Source: Saccoglossus kowalevskii
Lineage: Eukaryota > Hemichordata > Enteropneusta > Harrimaniidae
NCBI RefSeq assembly: GCF_000003605.2
Contig: NW_003133844.1
Location: forward strand, 51,059 to 72,091
Direction of reading: 5' to 3'
Length of the DNA: 21,033 nt
Of the stretch, positions 1-10,335 are shown piece by piece (within the stretch, counting starts at the first letter, position 1; each line of letters begins with the position of its first letter). A program made the position numbers and the translations under genes. The notes beneath the pieces were generated by a model, which made no database searches, was not told the origin of the DNA, and worked only from the letters and a program-made list of their open reading frames with translations.

Positions 1-1490
1 TTTTATGCAAATTTATGCATAGATTCCATGACGCCGGCTGACCGCTGTCTTCCGCGGTGGACTCGCACAGCAATTCACACTTATTGTCAAGACCATTAAT
101 GAACACAAAGAACTGGGAAATTAAAAGGATCACAAAGTTCTAATGAAAAGTTAAACCAATTTGGCTGAGCCAAAAGCTAGGAAACTAGTCTATAATAGTT
201 GACATTATTTTATTTGCCTGAGCCTTGGAATAAAATCACAAAACAATCCAGAAAGACGTAGAGATCAAATATGTTTACAGTATTGCACGGGCTCTAAATA
301 TTTCAACTTTGCAATGTATTGCTTTCATAATAATTACGCAAACTCAGTTATTTTTATTATTGTTGGGACACTAACCCGGGCTATTGGGTCTGTGAATATT
401 TCAATATTACCGACTTGATAATGCATTGCATTCGTAATTATTACGCAAATATAAACATGGGCGCATTTAAATCATTGAAAAAGATAGTCAGGTCCCGGAG
501 TCAGGTGTCTAACGAAAGTCGAGAAAATATTTTAAATACTTGTGACTCATCGGTGAATTATTTTATTCAAAATAAAGTGAATATGTAATATTAACCATAC
601 AATAACGTACAATATCATGCGTAATGTTAAATTTTTCTATAAGAAACTTGCAGCGCACTTCGATCGCATTATTCACGTACATTTCGACTGAACTCTTATA
701 ACCATGTGTTTGAATTACGTGCGGCAATGGACAATGACCTCAATGAGTTCACACCCTGACATTTAAATTCGGGCCACCCAGTTTGACGCCAAACGATATA
801 GTGACTTAACATTTGTTCAAAAAATCGGTAAACTCTCGCGAAGAGTTAACGTCGTCGCAACGTCGTTTTTGACCAAAAAAAAAAAAACAGGTCAATACAA
901 AATTATGTGTGCGAGGTTAGATTTATAGAACGTACATGACCGCTTAACTCTGTGTTTTTTTTAATAATCATGTCGCACGTGAAACACAGGAGACATTTTG
1001 TTTGTCCATTTTTTGTTTACCGATCTTGAACGTTTTGTCTGGAATGCGATACAGGCAAAGAATAAACATTAATGATACCCACTGTTGTCAAATCAACAAG
1101 AGGCTCGAATCAGGAAGGCTCGGCTATTTATAACTTCGTAAATAACATTCTTTTCATGTGGTAGACTTTATTCAAGTGTAACAAACGTAAGTGAAATGTA
1201 TGGACGAGTCATAATACTCGTACCTTCGAAAGTTACGACTTTTACTCTTGGAATTGGTGATAAATACATGCATAAAATACAACATTGTTTCACGCAACAA
1301 CAATTCGTATACAGCATTGGACTTATGGATTTTTATATTAACAAAATACGTGGGCCGAGAATATTACCATATGCTTAGTATTTCCATGCCAGCGATGCTC
1401 GTAACCTGCTCGATTTAAAAACAGCTATTTGAAACAAAGACTCATTGAATCACAAAGGAAACTGTTTAGTACGTATTTCACACCTTTCCT
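1..1490. other. Probable EIF4H upstream intron, no exon recognised
   Basis: AT-rich sequence. I looked for the missing RRM exons (RNP1-like KGFCYVEF coding sequence) and saw none. It contains a degenerate direct duplication at about 297-345 and 396-450, each copy ending in ATTACGCAAA. A run of 13 A lies near 877-889, and a short GC-rich patch with CCGCGG lies at 30-65. The 60-codon ORF at 1196-1378 has no recognisable similarity and is probably chance. Confidence 0.5.
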
Positions 1491-1491
1491 A

Positions 1492-1612
1492 CGACCGCGG
1501 TTGCAACCGGTACCGGTGGCCACCACGGTAGAGACCCCTAAATTATAAGCAGTGCGCGGCTCTCCCCGGTGTACCGCGGAGAGCCGTGGTGATTACCGCG
1601 GTGAACCGCCAG
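1492..1612. repeat. GC-rich cluster of overlapping perfect palindromes
   Basis: In an AT-rich background this 120-bp patch contains ACCGCGGT, GGTTGCAACC, ACCGGTACCGGT and GGTGGCCACC almost back to back. It also has a hairpin with arms CGGCTCTCC and GGAGAGCCG whose 12-base interval itself contains CGGT-gt-ACCG. CACCACGG upstream pairs with CCGTGGTG downstream, so the whole patch can fold as nested cruciforms. It could be the folded end of a DNA transposon; I cannot find a clear partner end. Confidence 0.6.
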
Positions 1613-1630
1613 TTTGATTTCCTACTCTCC

Positions 1631-1919
1631 CCTTACATTAATACTACACATTATGTTCCTTTACATTACTACAACCATTACATATTACATTTCTCATTAC
1701 ATTAATACTACACATTATGTTCCTTTACATTACTAAACCCATTACATATTACATTTCTCATTACATTAATACTACACATTATGTTCCTTTACATTACTAA
1801 ACCCATTACATATTACATTTCTCATTACATTAATACTACACATTATGTTCCTTTACATTACTAACCCATTATATTTCTCATTATACTAATTCTGCACATT
1901 ACATTCAATGACATTACTT
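1631..1919. repeat. 64-bp minisatellite, about 4.5 copies
   Basis: Unit starts lie at 1631, 1695, 1759 and 1823, exactly 64 bp apart, with near identity (cattacattaatactacac and so on). A fifth degenerate copy begins near 1879 after an 8-bp deletion. The unit itself is built of shorter cattaca-like words. It lies in the intron just before EIF4H exon a. Confidence 0.93.
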
Positions 1920-1995
1920 CACTCCTAAGTATGTACAAGATCTTTTGGATTTTGTATGAAATTACATTATTATTTGTATTTGATTTGATTGTCAG

Positions 1996-2083
1996 GAATA
2001 TGAAAGCTGTCGATTACGTGTTGATGTAGCTGAAGCCAGGCGGAATGATAGAGGATCTGATAGAGGGCGAGGAGGACGTGGAG
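1996..2083 (+). CDS. EIF4H: EIF4H exon a (end of RRM)
   Basis: Acceptor ttgattgtcag|GAATAT and donor GGAG|gtgtgt. The 88 nt give EYESCRLRVDVAEARRND followed by RGSDRGRGG-type sequence. RLRVDVAE corresponds to the last beta strand of the RRM in eIF4H (human SLRVDIAEG). It ends in phase 1, leaving one G for the next exon. I start the frame at the exon's first base; the previous exon is outside the window. Confidence 0.88.
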
Positions 2084-5039
2084 GTGTGTATAACCAAGAT
2101 ATTTTGCCTTTCATTTCTGACAATATCATAGCACAGTTTTCCTGGATTACATGCTTTTTGCATTGCTTAGAATGTCTTCATAGATCAGCAGTCTTTTCAA
2201 TGAAGGCTGGAACATTAGTCCCCGAAGTACAAAAACAGGGACTTTAATGGACTGACCTCCGTCCATTTGTCCATCCATATCCAGCCATATCTCACCACAT
2301 GCTTGGGCTGATCAAGTTCAATCTTGACACATATGTCAGACATTATATCGGACATATGCACTCGCATATATTTTCATGATCTGATTCAAGGTGGGCGAAT
2401 GGCAGCCATCGTCAGGCCAGAAATCAAAATCCCACGTTTTCACCACTCCAGAATTGTATCTCAGTCGTGTGTTGACGGATTTGGTTTAAACTTGGTACAT
2501 ATGTTGAACACAATAATATTGATTTGTCATTTTATTTTTCGGATACAGTTCAAAATGACCGATTGATCTATATCTCTGACATGCATGGAATGATCCAGTT
2601 GAAACTTCACACATACATCATATCTGACATATGCAGATGCATTTGTTTTATGATCCGATTCAAGATGACTGAATGGCAGCCATTTTAAGGCCAAAAATGT
2701 ATCACTATTCCTGAACTGGATTTGTTCAAACTTGGTATATTTATTTGAGAAAGTCGAATAAGTCAAAATTATTTTCTACAGTGTGACTGTAAGGCTGCTC
2801 TCATCATTCTCAGATGTGGCTGTCAAATCAGTATTGAGCTCTGCCTCAGTAATAAATGAACATTAAATAAATAAAATAAAATAAAACAAAGCGTTTATGC
2901 CTGTTTTGTTTCTTCGATTGGCCTATTAAATTGAAACTTGACACATTGACACTTATGTGTGAATGTTGTATTGCATTTATTTCATATTCTGATCGTAGAT
3001 TGTCGTTTGTTGGCATTTTTGTTCCTGAAAATGCTGATGCATTTATCGTATCTAAAGTGTACAAGACATGTACCGGTATATCTGATGATACATTGACAAT
3101 CAGACAAGTCATTGTAGGATATTGTAGCATTTTAGGTTGTTTGGCAATTCAAATTCAATTTCAAAATGAGTACCATATTTGCTCTATTAGTAGCGCATGC
3201 TACATAAATGACAGTGGTGTGTCAGGGGACAAAAGTTATAATATTTCAATGATTCTTTTTATGATTATATGTATTTGTTGTTTACATACGCTCCTGTTGG
3301 AGATGCACTTCTAATAGAGTAAATATGGTAGGTACATTCACACATTGTGTTGTTGAATATGGCTGATTGGTGGCCATTTTGTTCCAGATATGATTTTATT
3401 TCTAAATGTGTTTATAAATTTGATTGTAATTTGTTTTAATTAAATATATGACTAACTAGCACATATTGTCAATGCTTGTATGATGCGTTAGGTTTCCGAG
3501 GCAGTGACCGAGGGGGTGGACGTGGCCGTGGTGGCTACAGGGATCAAGGAGGTTTCAGAGATCAAGGAGGTTTCAGAGATCAAGGTGGTTACAGAGATCA
3601 AGGTAGGGTTTCAGGCTGCTGATCAATTCTAACAATTATAAGATTCACATTTAGCATTTGGCAACATTTGAAGAGTCTCCCAGAATGCATTTCTGAGATA
3701 CTATTTGGGACATGAAAATATAGTTCACCAATGAAACTTCTGTGTTTAATCTTTGAATGCCAAATCTAATTCTCTTTACTCAAAATAAACCTGAATTTCA
3801 AAAGTGGACCAGTTTTCATATTAGTTGCCCCTTGACAAAAATGGATCAGTTTTCATTTTAGTTGCCTGATTACAAAAGCGGTTGACAATCGTCAATTTCG
3901 ACACTGATGTATATAGACTGATGCATGCTGGAGATTGATGTCACTGAGTTAATCTGTTCACATACTTTGCATTATGCCATGATCTCGGAAATATAACTTT
4001 AGTTCCTATATTTATTTCTTGTTTTGTTTTTTTTCCAATTGATGAGAATTATGAAATGAGTTGTTTATTTTATGCAACATTTGTGTCCTGTTCTGGTCTA
4101 CAGGCTACAAAAGAGATGGTTTTGATGATGGAGCAAGAAGTGGCGGTGACTATAGAAGGGGCGGTGGAGGACAATGGGCTGGTGATAGAGGAGGATCAAC
4201 AGGTTACAGAGACAGAGATAGAGATAGGCCGCCACCAAGGTCACAGGAAGAGCTACGTGAGCCAACCGCTGGTATGTACATAATGAATAAAAATTGATTT
4301 AGCACTTTGCTAGTTTAAATCAGTTGCATGGCTCTAAAAACCAGTAGCACAAAAAAAATTCTGACTACTGCTCTTGTAGCCCAACTGGTCTACTATAAAA
4401 ATTTATGAAAAAATGGTATTTTGTTTCCTACTTCAAGTTCAAGTCCTATTAAAGCTCATTTGTCATCTTCTCCATGCATTCATTATTATGTGTAAATGCC
4501 ATTAAAATAAGGAAAATGAAAAAAATAATTTTTTTCAAGATTTCTATTTTTGTGATAGTTTCTACCAGGTATTTGTGAAATTATTTGATCATATTTTAAA
4601 ATTTTGATACAAGATCAAAAAGTCTTATATTATTGACAGGAATCCTACTATTGTGAACAAATTTAAAAAACCAAAAATGCATTTTATTTAGTGTGTTTCC
4701 AGTGTCATCAGTTTTCAATTATGACAATGGTAAGTTCTCTGCCATGATGCATTGCATTAACTTTAAAATTGGTAGCTCAGCTGGCTTTCGATGAGGTTTT
4801 TTATAGTCCTGGTTTTTCAATTTTGGTATTTTTCTCATTTCTATTATCTTTGGTATTTATTTCTCCCAACAGAGGAAGCAGCTGCCAGACCCAGACTCAA
4901 GTTAGCACCACGCACTGTCAAAGACCCCATTCATCAACAAGTTGTAACGGCCCAAACTGCTAGTATATTTGGCACAGGGAAACCACGTGTGGAACCTGAC
5001 AAACCAGATGAGCCAGAAGAGCAAGTGGTGAAAGAATGA
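1996..5039 (+). CDS. EIF4H: Eukaryotic translation initiation factor 4H, C-terminal part (join 1996..2083, 3492..3602, 4104..4271, 4873..5039)
   Basis: eIF4H is a cytoplasmic RNA-binding protein that stimulates the eIF4A helicase during translation initiation (family knowledge). Four exons splice into 177 in-frame codons plus TGA. Every junction is GT-AG, and after the first exon each splits a glycine or glutamate codon after its first base. The order is: the RRM end (RLRVDVAEAR), an Arg/Gly/Asp-rich region with four (Y/F)RDQGG-type units, then REPTAEEAAARPRLKLAPRT and SIFGTGKPR. That C-terminus matches the vertebrate eIF4H tail ([29 protein letters not shown]) closely, so the family call is firm. 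eIF4B shares the RRM and similar features, but the short tail ending about 50 residues after this block fits eIF4H. The RRM N-terminal half, with RNP1 and RNP2, is not visible and must lie left of the window. The gene is convergent with GPN3. Confidence 0.92.
2300..3390. repeat. Degenerate dispersed repeats in the EIF4H intron
   Basis: Two related blocks at about 2310-2510 and 2590-2750 share the same word order: gttcaatcttgacacatatg / gttgaaacttcacacatac, then ctgacatatg, atgatc(t)gattcaag, gaatggcagccat, and (a)aacttggtayat. Their spacing is roughly 275 bp. A third core, ATGGCTGATTGGTGGCCATT, lies at 3358-3382. The same words recur at 8.4-10.3 kb. The ORFs inside (for example 2931-3314) have no recognised similarity. 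Confidence 0.7.
3492..3602 (+). CDS. EIF4H: EIF4H exon b (RGG region with four 18-bp coding repeats)
   Basis: Acceptor gcgttag|GTTTCC and donor CAAG|gtaggg. The 111 nt encode GGFRGSDRGGGRGR and then four units of GG(Y/F)RDQ. The units are four nearly identical 18-bp DNA repeats at 3530-3547, 3548-3565, 3566-3583 and 3584-3601. Such low-complexity Arg/Gly/Tyr/Phe tracts are common in RNA-binding proteins. Phase is 1 at both ends. Confidence 0.9.
4104..4271 (+). CDS. EIF4H: EIF4H exon c (Arg/Gly/Asp-rich linker)
   Basis: Acceptor tggtctacag|GCTACA and donor GCTG|gtatgt. The 168 nt encode a hydrophilic linker: YKRDGFDDGARSGGDYRR, a QWAGDRGG stretch, and YRDRDRDRPPPRSQEELREP. The REPTAE junction with the last exon reproduces the conserved start of the eIF4H C-terminal block. 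An open reading frame in a neighbouring frame over the same bases is a shadow. Confidence 0.9.
4510..4770. repeat. Dispersed repeat, copy 1 (in an EIF4H intron)
   Basis: This stretch aligns over about 150 bp with 10903-11050: tatattattga, gaatcctac/catattgtgaa, tttagtgtgtttccag / tttagtgagtttccag, gacaatggtaag / tacaatggaggt, ttctctgccatgatgcattg / ttctctcccataatgcattg. Weaker similarity continues upstream to about 4510 and 10733. It is an old repeat pair that was not part of the ancestral gene. Confidence 0.7.
4873..5039 (+). CDS. EIF4H: EIF4H terminal coding exon
   Basis: Acceptor ttctcccaacag|AGGAAG; stop TGA at 5037-5039. It encodes EEAAARPRLKLAPRTVKDP, then IHQQ, SIFGTGKPRVE and an acidic tail ending EEQVVKE. 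RPRLKLAPRTV and SIFG..KPR are the most conserved landmarks of the eIF4H C-terminus and decide the identification. Confidence 0.93.
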
Positions 5040-7880
5040 GTGGTTTTTTTGTACTTCCTTTAGATTTTTTCCCTATTGATGTCGATATTTTATCATTCTT
5101 AGTGTCTACACCTATTATCAACTTGTAGTAAAGTTTTCAGCCTTTTTCTTGTTCTTCCAAAAATTATTAATAATCACTTTGTATTTGATGTATACCTTGC
5201 CCCCACCACACAGACTGCAGTGCAGTAGTGCTGTCATCTCGTGGAAAAAGTTAATCCAATTCATTTCCTGAGGTTACCCTCCATGCTTGCAAGATGCAAT
5301 CAAGTATCTCAAGGAACAACATCAAAAGCTTCATCCTATCCTTTGGCAACCCAAGTTTATTGTTAAGTCATTAAAAATAGAATTGATTTTCTGATAAAAA
5401 CTTTTCAAGGCCAAACAAACCCGCTTATCACCCCACCAACCCAACCCGAACTCCAATCTAAAGAAATTATCGGTATGTTTTTTTTAATCTGACATCAATC
5501 TTTTGATGTTGCCCCTTTTTGGTCTTGTGAAATTGAGCCAAGAAGCAAAACCTTGGCCAGCAGCAATTCTGTTCGATCACTCAAGGTAAATCTAAGTTTG
5601 TAAAGCATATGCCTCCTGCATTTTTCACTTAACTTTTTGGAAACATTTTGATCATCAGATAAAAATACGAATTCTGATGAAAGATAGGTTAACTCAACTG
5701 ATTTTTATCTTATTGAAATCCACTGCAATTCAGTTTTATGTTCACATTTTTAAAAAAATAAGGCTGAATTTTACCATTAACAAATTGTCCATTGACGTTG
5801 TTTTTTTCCCAATCATTTTGGCTATCTGTGGTGCCTTTAAAGCAGGCAATGTTTAGTACCCTGGTGGTAATAAATTAATCCTCTATACCTAACAGTGGTT
5901 TCATCTTGTAGCACTGAACTGGTAACTTTTAAACCTCAAGTTGGATCAATTTTCATGACTACTGCATCTGCGTTAAGTCTCACATATTTGACACATCATT
6001 TTGCAAAACTATCAAAACAAATGAGTGCTGGATAAATCACTTTTACAACCCATACAAAAACACATGCTAGAGTGCTTACCTGTTTTTTAAATCAGAACAT
6101 TTGTATTTGACAATTAATTCAATTTTAAACTTAACAAAAAGTAGATGAACACGATCATGGCTGTCATAAACATGTCTCTGTGGTGGCCCTATAGAAAATT
6201 AAAAAATTAAAAAAAACATGCCATGAAAATTTCTTAATTATAAAAACTATGATACGGTGAGCATGTTTGTGTAGGTTCCTTCATCATTTAATTGTTTTGC
6301 TGTTATTTTCATCTTTTGACACAGTATGGACTAATTTAATATCAAACCTAAAAATGTAATGAACAGTTTTCTCTGTTGATCAAGACCAAACAAAAATGAA
6401 TTATCTTGGTCCTGATTTTGAAATAAATCACAGATAATTTATTGTTGAAACCTGTGTATGAAAAGTTGACAGTAAAAGAATTAAATAATTGATGTGTATG
6501 AATATAACAATTCAAAGTGATAAAAAAAAATGAACTAAAATTAATTCAGCTTTACTTTTATTTCGCAGTTCTAGAAACTTCTGGTAATGATAAAATATTC
6601 ATATATGGCATACACTACCTAATATGGTATGTAATTCCAAATATGGAATTTGAATAATTTTATTGCACCTTCCAAAGAGAGTTTGATTGTCTTTTGCTAC
6701 AGCAAGGTGGCCGAAGTACAGCTTTGTACCGTTTATGAATAAGATGCTATTAATTTTGTTTGTTTTATTTTACCTTTATACAAAACTAGCAGTTGCAATG
6801 TAATTTTATAAACGTTGATATTTTTTGGCAAAAACATTTGTACAGTTCAAGTGTAGATGCTCATTTTAAAATTTTAAACATCATAAACATGTATTCATTT
6901 AATTGGTAGATGCCACCACTGCTTTACACTGAATCGTTATTTCTTCTAGATAGACTGAAACTTAGAGGGTTAGAAATGCCGCTGAATTGTCACATATTTG
7001 TAGTTTGACTACTTAGAATGAATTTTCATTTCTGTGTACATTATATCGATGCAGGATAATGCAGCACTAACTATTTCAACAAACCTGGAAAATGTTTGCT
7101 GGGACAATTCATAGATGTTGAATGGTTCTATCACTTAATCCTTGATCTTAGCACAGAGTGCTACATCATCTAAAGCATCTAAACCCATTGTACAACTAAT
7201 TCAAAGTGGAATCCCTCATACAAACGTTTTACCAAACTATGATATACACTGCGTCAATAATTGAAGGAAAAAAATAATTATACATACATGTATACATAAA
7301 ATAAAATAAAAAATACGAAAGTTTTGTTGTATTTCCCCATTAGAATGACCTTTATATAAAATACAGAAAAGTTGTTCAGAATGTACGTGAATCGCTTGTT
7401 TTGATGAAATGGAGGTAGACAGTTATATTGTTAATTTTCTCTTAGTAGCTGATAGATTGCATTTGATGTTTGTCTCCAAAGTAGCTGTTCCGGCGACACA
7501 TGCGGCAAAAGTTCAGGGATTTTTTTTTTCTCCCTATATATTATATCTGGAAGCAACACAAAAAACATGAATAAATATTTTTAAAAAAAAAAGCTGTTAT
7601 TGTGTAAGATAGTTGCAGACAAAAAAAAATCAAATGATCTTTCACGACCTAGTTATGTTCGAAATCTCACCTTTTTTCGGAATCTCTTAAAGACTAGCTT
7701 TCAACTCGGTACTATTTTATTCTTAACTCTATATTTCAGCGGAGTGTAGATAGGTGTGCATTTTCTTCGTCCCCTTTTTCTTTACTTTTTTTCCAGTCTT
7801 TTCTGTCATTACAAAAAGTTGTTGCATATTTGGACATTGGATAGTGAATATTTGCAATAAAACTTTTAAAATGATATGTG
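5040..7880 (+). other. EIF4H: Probable long EIF4H 3' UTR
   Basis: About 2.8 kb of AT-rich sequence without a supportable ORF follows the EIF4H stop. AATAAA occurs at 5869-5874, 6422-6427 and 7856-7861. The last is followed within 15-40 bases by a GT-rich stretch (atatgtgttgtcatgtgttc), which is the usual downstream element, so it is the best cleavage site. The exact extent is inferred; a shorter 3' UTR ending near 5890 is possible. Confidence 0.45.
7856..7861 (+). terminator. Candidate poly(A) signal AATAAA of EIF4H
   Basis: A canonical AATAAA is followed by a GT/T-rich element at about 7873-7912. It is the best combination of hexamer and downstream element on this strand after the EIF4H stop codon. 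Confidence 0.5.
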
Positions 7881-7889
7881 TTGTCATGT

Positions 7890-8440
7890 GTTCATTTTAG
7901 TATTGTGTTGTAGGTCCAGTCACTCAGCCTGGCATTTTTCTCAACTGTCAGATTCAAACCATGAACATACCACCAACTGTTTATCAGGCATGCCGGGACA
8001 GATTTCATTCAAATTTTTTGTAATCACTTCACTCGTGATTGGTTAGTGATGCATGTCATTTGGTTTTGTGATTTGAATATTAAAAGAAATTTGTTGCCAA
8101 TCAACTTGGCAGCCATTTTTAGCCCTGACACACTCCACTAGGCTCATGGATTTGGTTGTCTGTTGCAGTATTTCATGGACAGAATTCCCTCTTGGTACAT
8201 TATGATATAGTTGTGCCCCAGATTTGTTTTCTGTTCAGATACAAAAATGGTCGAGTCATGACCATATTTGAATCCAATGAAGTCCCAAACTTCTATATTT
8301 TATATGTATAGAGCATTATAAGTTGTGCTGATTGATGCAGTCAAAACTTAGAATGTGGGTAACACCTGTTGGTATACTGAGGTACATCCATTATTAGGCC
8401 CCATTTGACTATTAATTTGGGTTCCATCCGGAGCCATTTC
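7890..8440. other. Intergenic, nothing recognised
   Basis: AT-rich sequence downstream of the proposed EIF4H poly(A) site. I see no ORF, RNA gene or clear repeat, apart from scattered words such as tggcagccatttt at 8107-8119 that match the repeat series to the right. Confidence 0.4.
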
Positions 8441-9800
8441 TAGGATAATCTTTGACCAATCGCATTCAAACTTGGCATACAGACAATGTATGATGACCTA
8501 CATATGCACGCCAATTTTCGTTAAAATTTGTTTAAATATGGCTGACTGTCAGCCATTTTGTTTTCAAATTTGCTAAATTCTGATATTTAAAACTGAACAC
8601 GGTCATTGCAATCAAACTTTGTATGGTGATCATGCATATTGGGTTCTAGGTGCATGTCACTTTTTTTTTGAGATTCGGTTCAAGATGGCAGACTGGTGGC
8701 CGTTTTCGTGCCGATTCCTCCATAAGATTCAGTTCAAAGTTTGAACATTGGTACTATACTTCAAGATAACAAACCATGTTTTGTTTTGAGATTTGAACAA
8801 ATTTGTCGAAATGGTGGCCATTTTGTTTAATATCTTAAAATCAGTCTGTAACTTGTCCGGAACTGTTTCTCAGGGCTGAATAGGGCGATTTCAATAAAAC
8901 TTTGTATGATGATCATGTATATTGGGTTACACGTGCACATCACATTAAAATTTGGACTAAAATGGCTGACTGGCGTCCATTTTGTTTTTTTTCTTTTTTG
9001 TGTCGATTAAAGTTTGTACATACTGCAAGGTAACACAACATGTTTTGTCTTAAGATTTTATCAAATTTGTTGAAATTGTGGCCATTTTGTCAAAAAAAAC
9101 GTAAAATATCATTCTGTAACATGTCCATTCTGTTTCAATCCAAGTTTGTATGGTGATCATGCATATCAGGTTACGGTGCAAGCCATATTTCTTTTTGAGA
9201 TACTTGAACAACAAAACCCGATTGGCTGCGTTTTTCTTTCATGATATTTCCTCTAAGATATAGTCCAATTCAGTTCAAAGTTTCCATGTAGGTACTATGC
9301 TGACAGTAACGTAATCTGTGTTAGTGTTAAAAAACATTGATCTTTCATTTCTACATGTCACTTGTACTGAACATTTACATCGACTACAGCTAATACTGAA
9401 CAGGGACTATGCATTATCAATGCTTGTTTTCAGATTTTTTTGAAATTAGGCGACTGGCAGTCATTTTGTTTCTCAAAACTACTTATTTTTGTTCATTCTT
9501 GTTTATGAGATTACAATTACCAAGTTTATTCAGATATTTCACAAAGATGCAAGTTGATTTTTGTCAAGACTTTATGCATTATTGCTGACCAGCAACAATT
9601 TTGTTTAACAAATATCTTCAATTTTGAGCTCCGTGCACAAACAATTGTATTCTATTCAATGAATCCTATCAAAAATGATTGACTGGCAGCCATTTTGTTT
9701 AAAGAAAATCTATTTTTACTCAATTCTGCTTATATCTCAAATTCTTACTGCTCAGGTAGATTCAAACTTGGTATACAGGTAAAAGTGTTTTATCGCATCA

Positions 9801-9847
9801 ATTAAACCATAGACAGTATAGTCCTACTATACTGTCTATGATTAAAC
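9801..9847. mobile_element. 33-bp perfect hairpin flanked by a 7-bp direct duplication
   Basis: ATTAAAC (9801-9807) is repeated at 9841-9847. Between them is a perfect inverted repeat: CATAGACAGTATAGT (9808-9822), loop CCT, and ACTATACTGTCTATG (9826-9840). Removing one ATTAAAC and the hairpin restores attaaacttgg, which is the expected word of the surrounding repeat series (caaacttggtat). It therefore looks like an insertion with target duplication. A tiny non-autonomous DNA-transposon relic is plausible; hAT elements usually duplicate 8 bp, so the superfamily is uncertain. Confidence 0.7.
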
Positions 9848-10278
9848 TTGGTCTGTTGCACGATCCAAACAAAGATGGTCAGCCAGCAGCCATTTTTTTT
9901 CAAATGCACTTTTTTGGACATACTCATTTGATTTAAACTTGGGATTACTGTTTTTTTTTATGATTTAAAGATAACAGAGCGGAGCTGTTCATATAGGTGA
10001 TTGTCCGTCATCGTCTGTTATCCGTTCTGTTATCAACGTCTTCCTGAAATTAGACTCTATTGTTTTGATACTTAGGATGTAGGTACTGGTACCTTGGGTG
10101 TCAACTTTCATGACGATATCTTCAATTGTCTGTTTTTGATGAATATATTCTGGTAAAAAATGCTATTGTTGTCGACTTGAAAACTGCTACTCCAATTTCT
10201 TCGATACTTCGTACATGTGTACCTTGGATGGACCTCTGTTAGATTAGTTACTTCTGTGTATTAGGAGAACACTCTTGA

Positions 10279-10297
10279 CTCTGCTGAAACAGCAGAG
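10279..10297. repeat. Short perfect hairpin (8-bp stem)
   Basis: CTCTGCTG, loop AAA, CAGCAGAG. It lies in a repeat-derived stretch and has no immediate flanking duplication. No function is suggested. Confidence 0.5.
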
Positions 10298-10335
10298 CTA
10301 TTTTGACTCAAAATGGCTGACTGGTGGTCATTTCT

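Larger units (their letters stand above)
8440..10335. repeat. Decayed repeat series with recurrent inverted-repeat core
   Basis: A module recurs about every 100-250 bp: caa(t)c(a)aaacttggtat(g), then often gatcatgcatattgggtt, then a core of CAAAATGGCTG, a 5-base loop ACTGG, and CAGCCATTTTG. Cores, complete or half, are seen at 8535-8560, 8681-8707, 8811-8825, 8958-8984, 9078-9089, 9444-9469, 9580-9603, 9671-9697, 9870-9898 and 10309-10335. Copies are divergent, so the series is old. Related blocks occur at 2.3-3.4 kb. Bases 9960-10300 carry a different repeat-like stretch (cagagcggagctgttcatat, gttatccgttctgttatcaa). Confidence 0.75.

Noticed and set aside
1196..1378. 60-codon ORF as a possible EIF4H upstream exon
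   Set aside because: It contains no RRM-like sequence, and its end does not meet a donor in phase with exon a.
1631..1919. CRISPR-like regular spacing of the 64-bp repeats
   Set aside because: The repeats are head to tail with no unique spacers, and the DNA is animal nuclear.
2931..3314. 127-codon ORF on the + strand, the longest in the window
   Set aside because: It lies wholly inside an EIF4H intron between repeat cores, has no recognised domain, and its Cys/Ile-rich composition fits AT-rich chance sequence.
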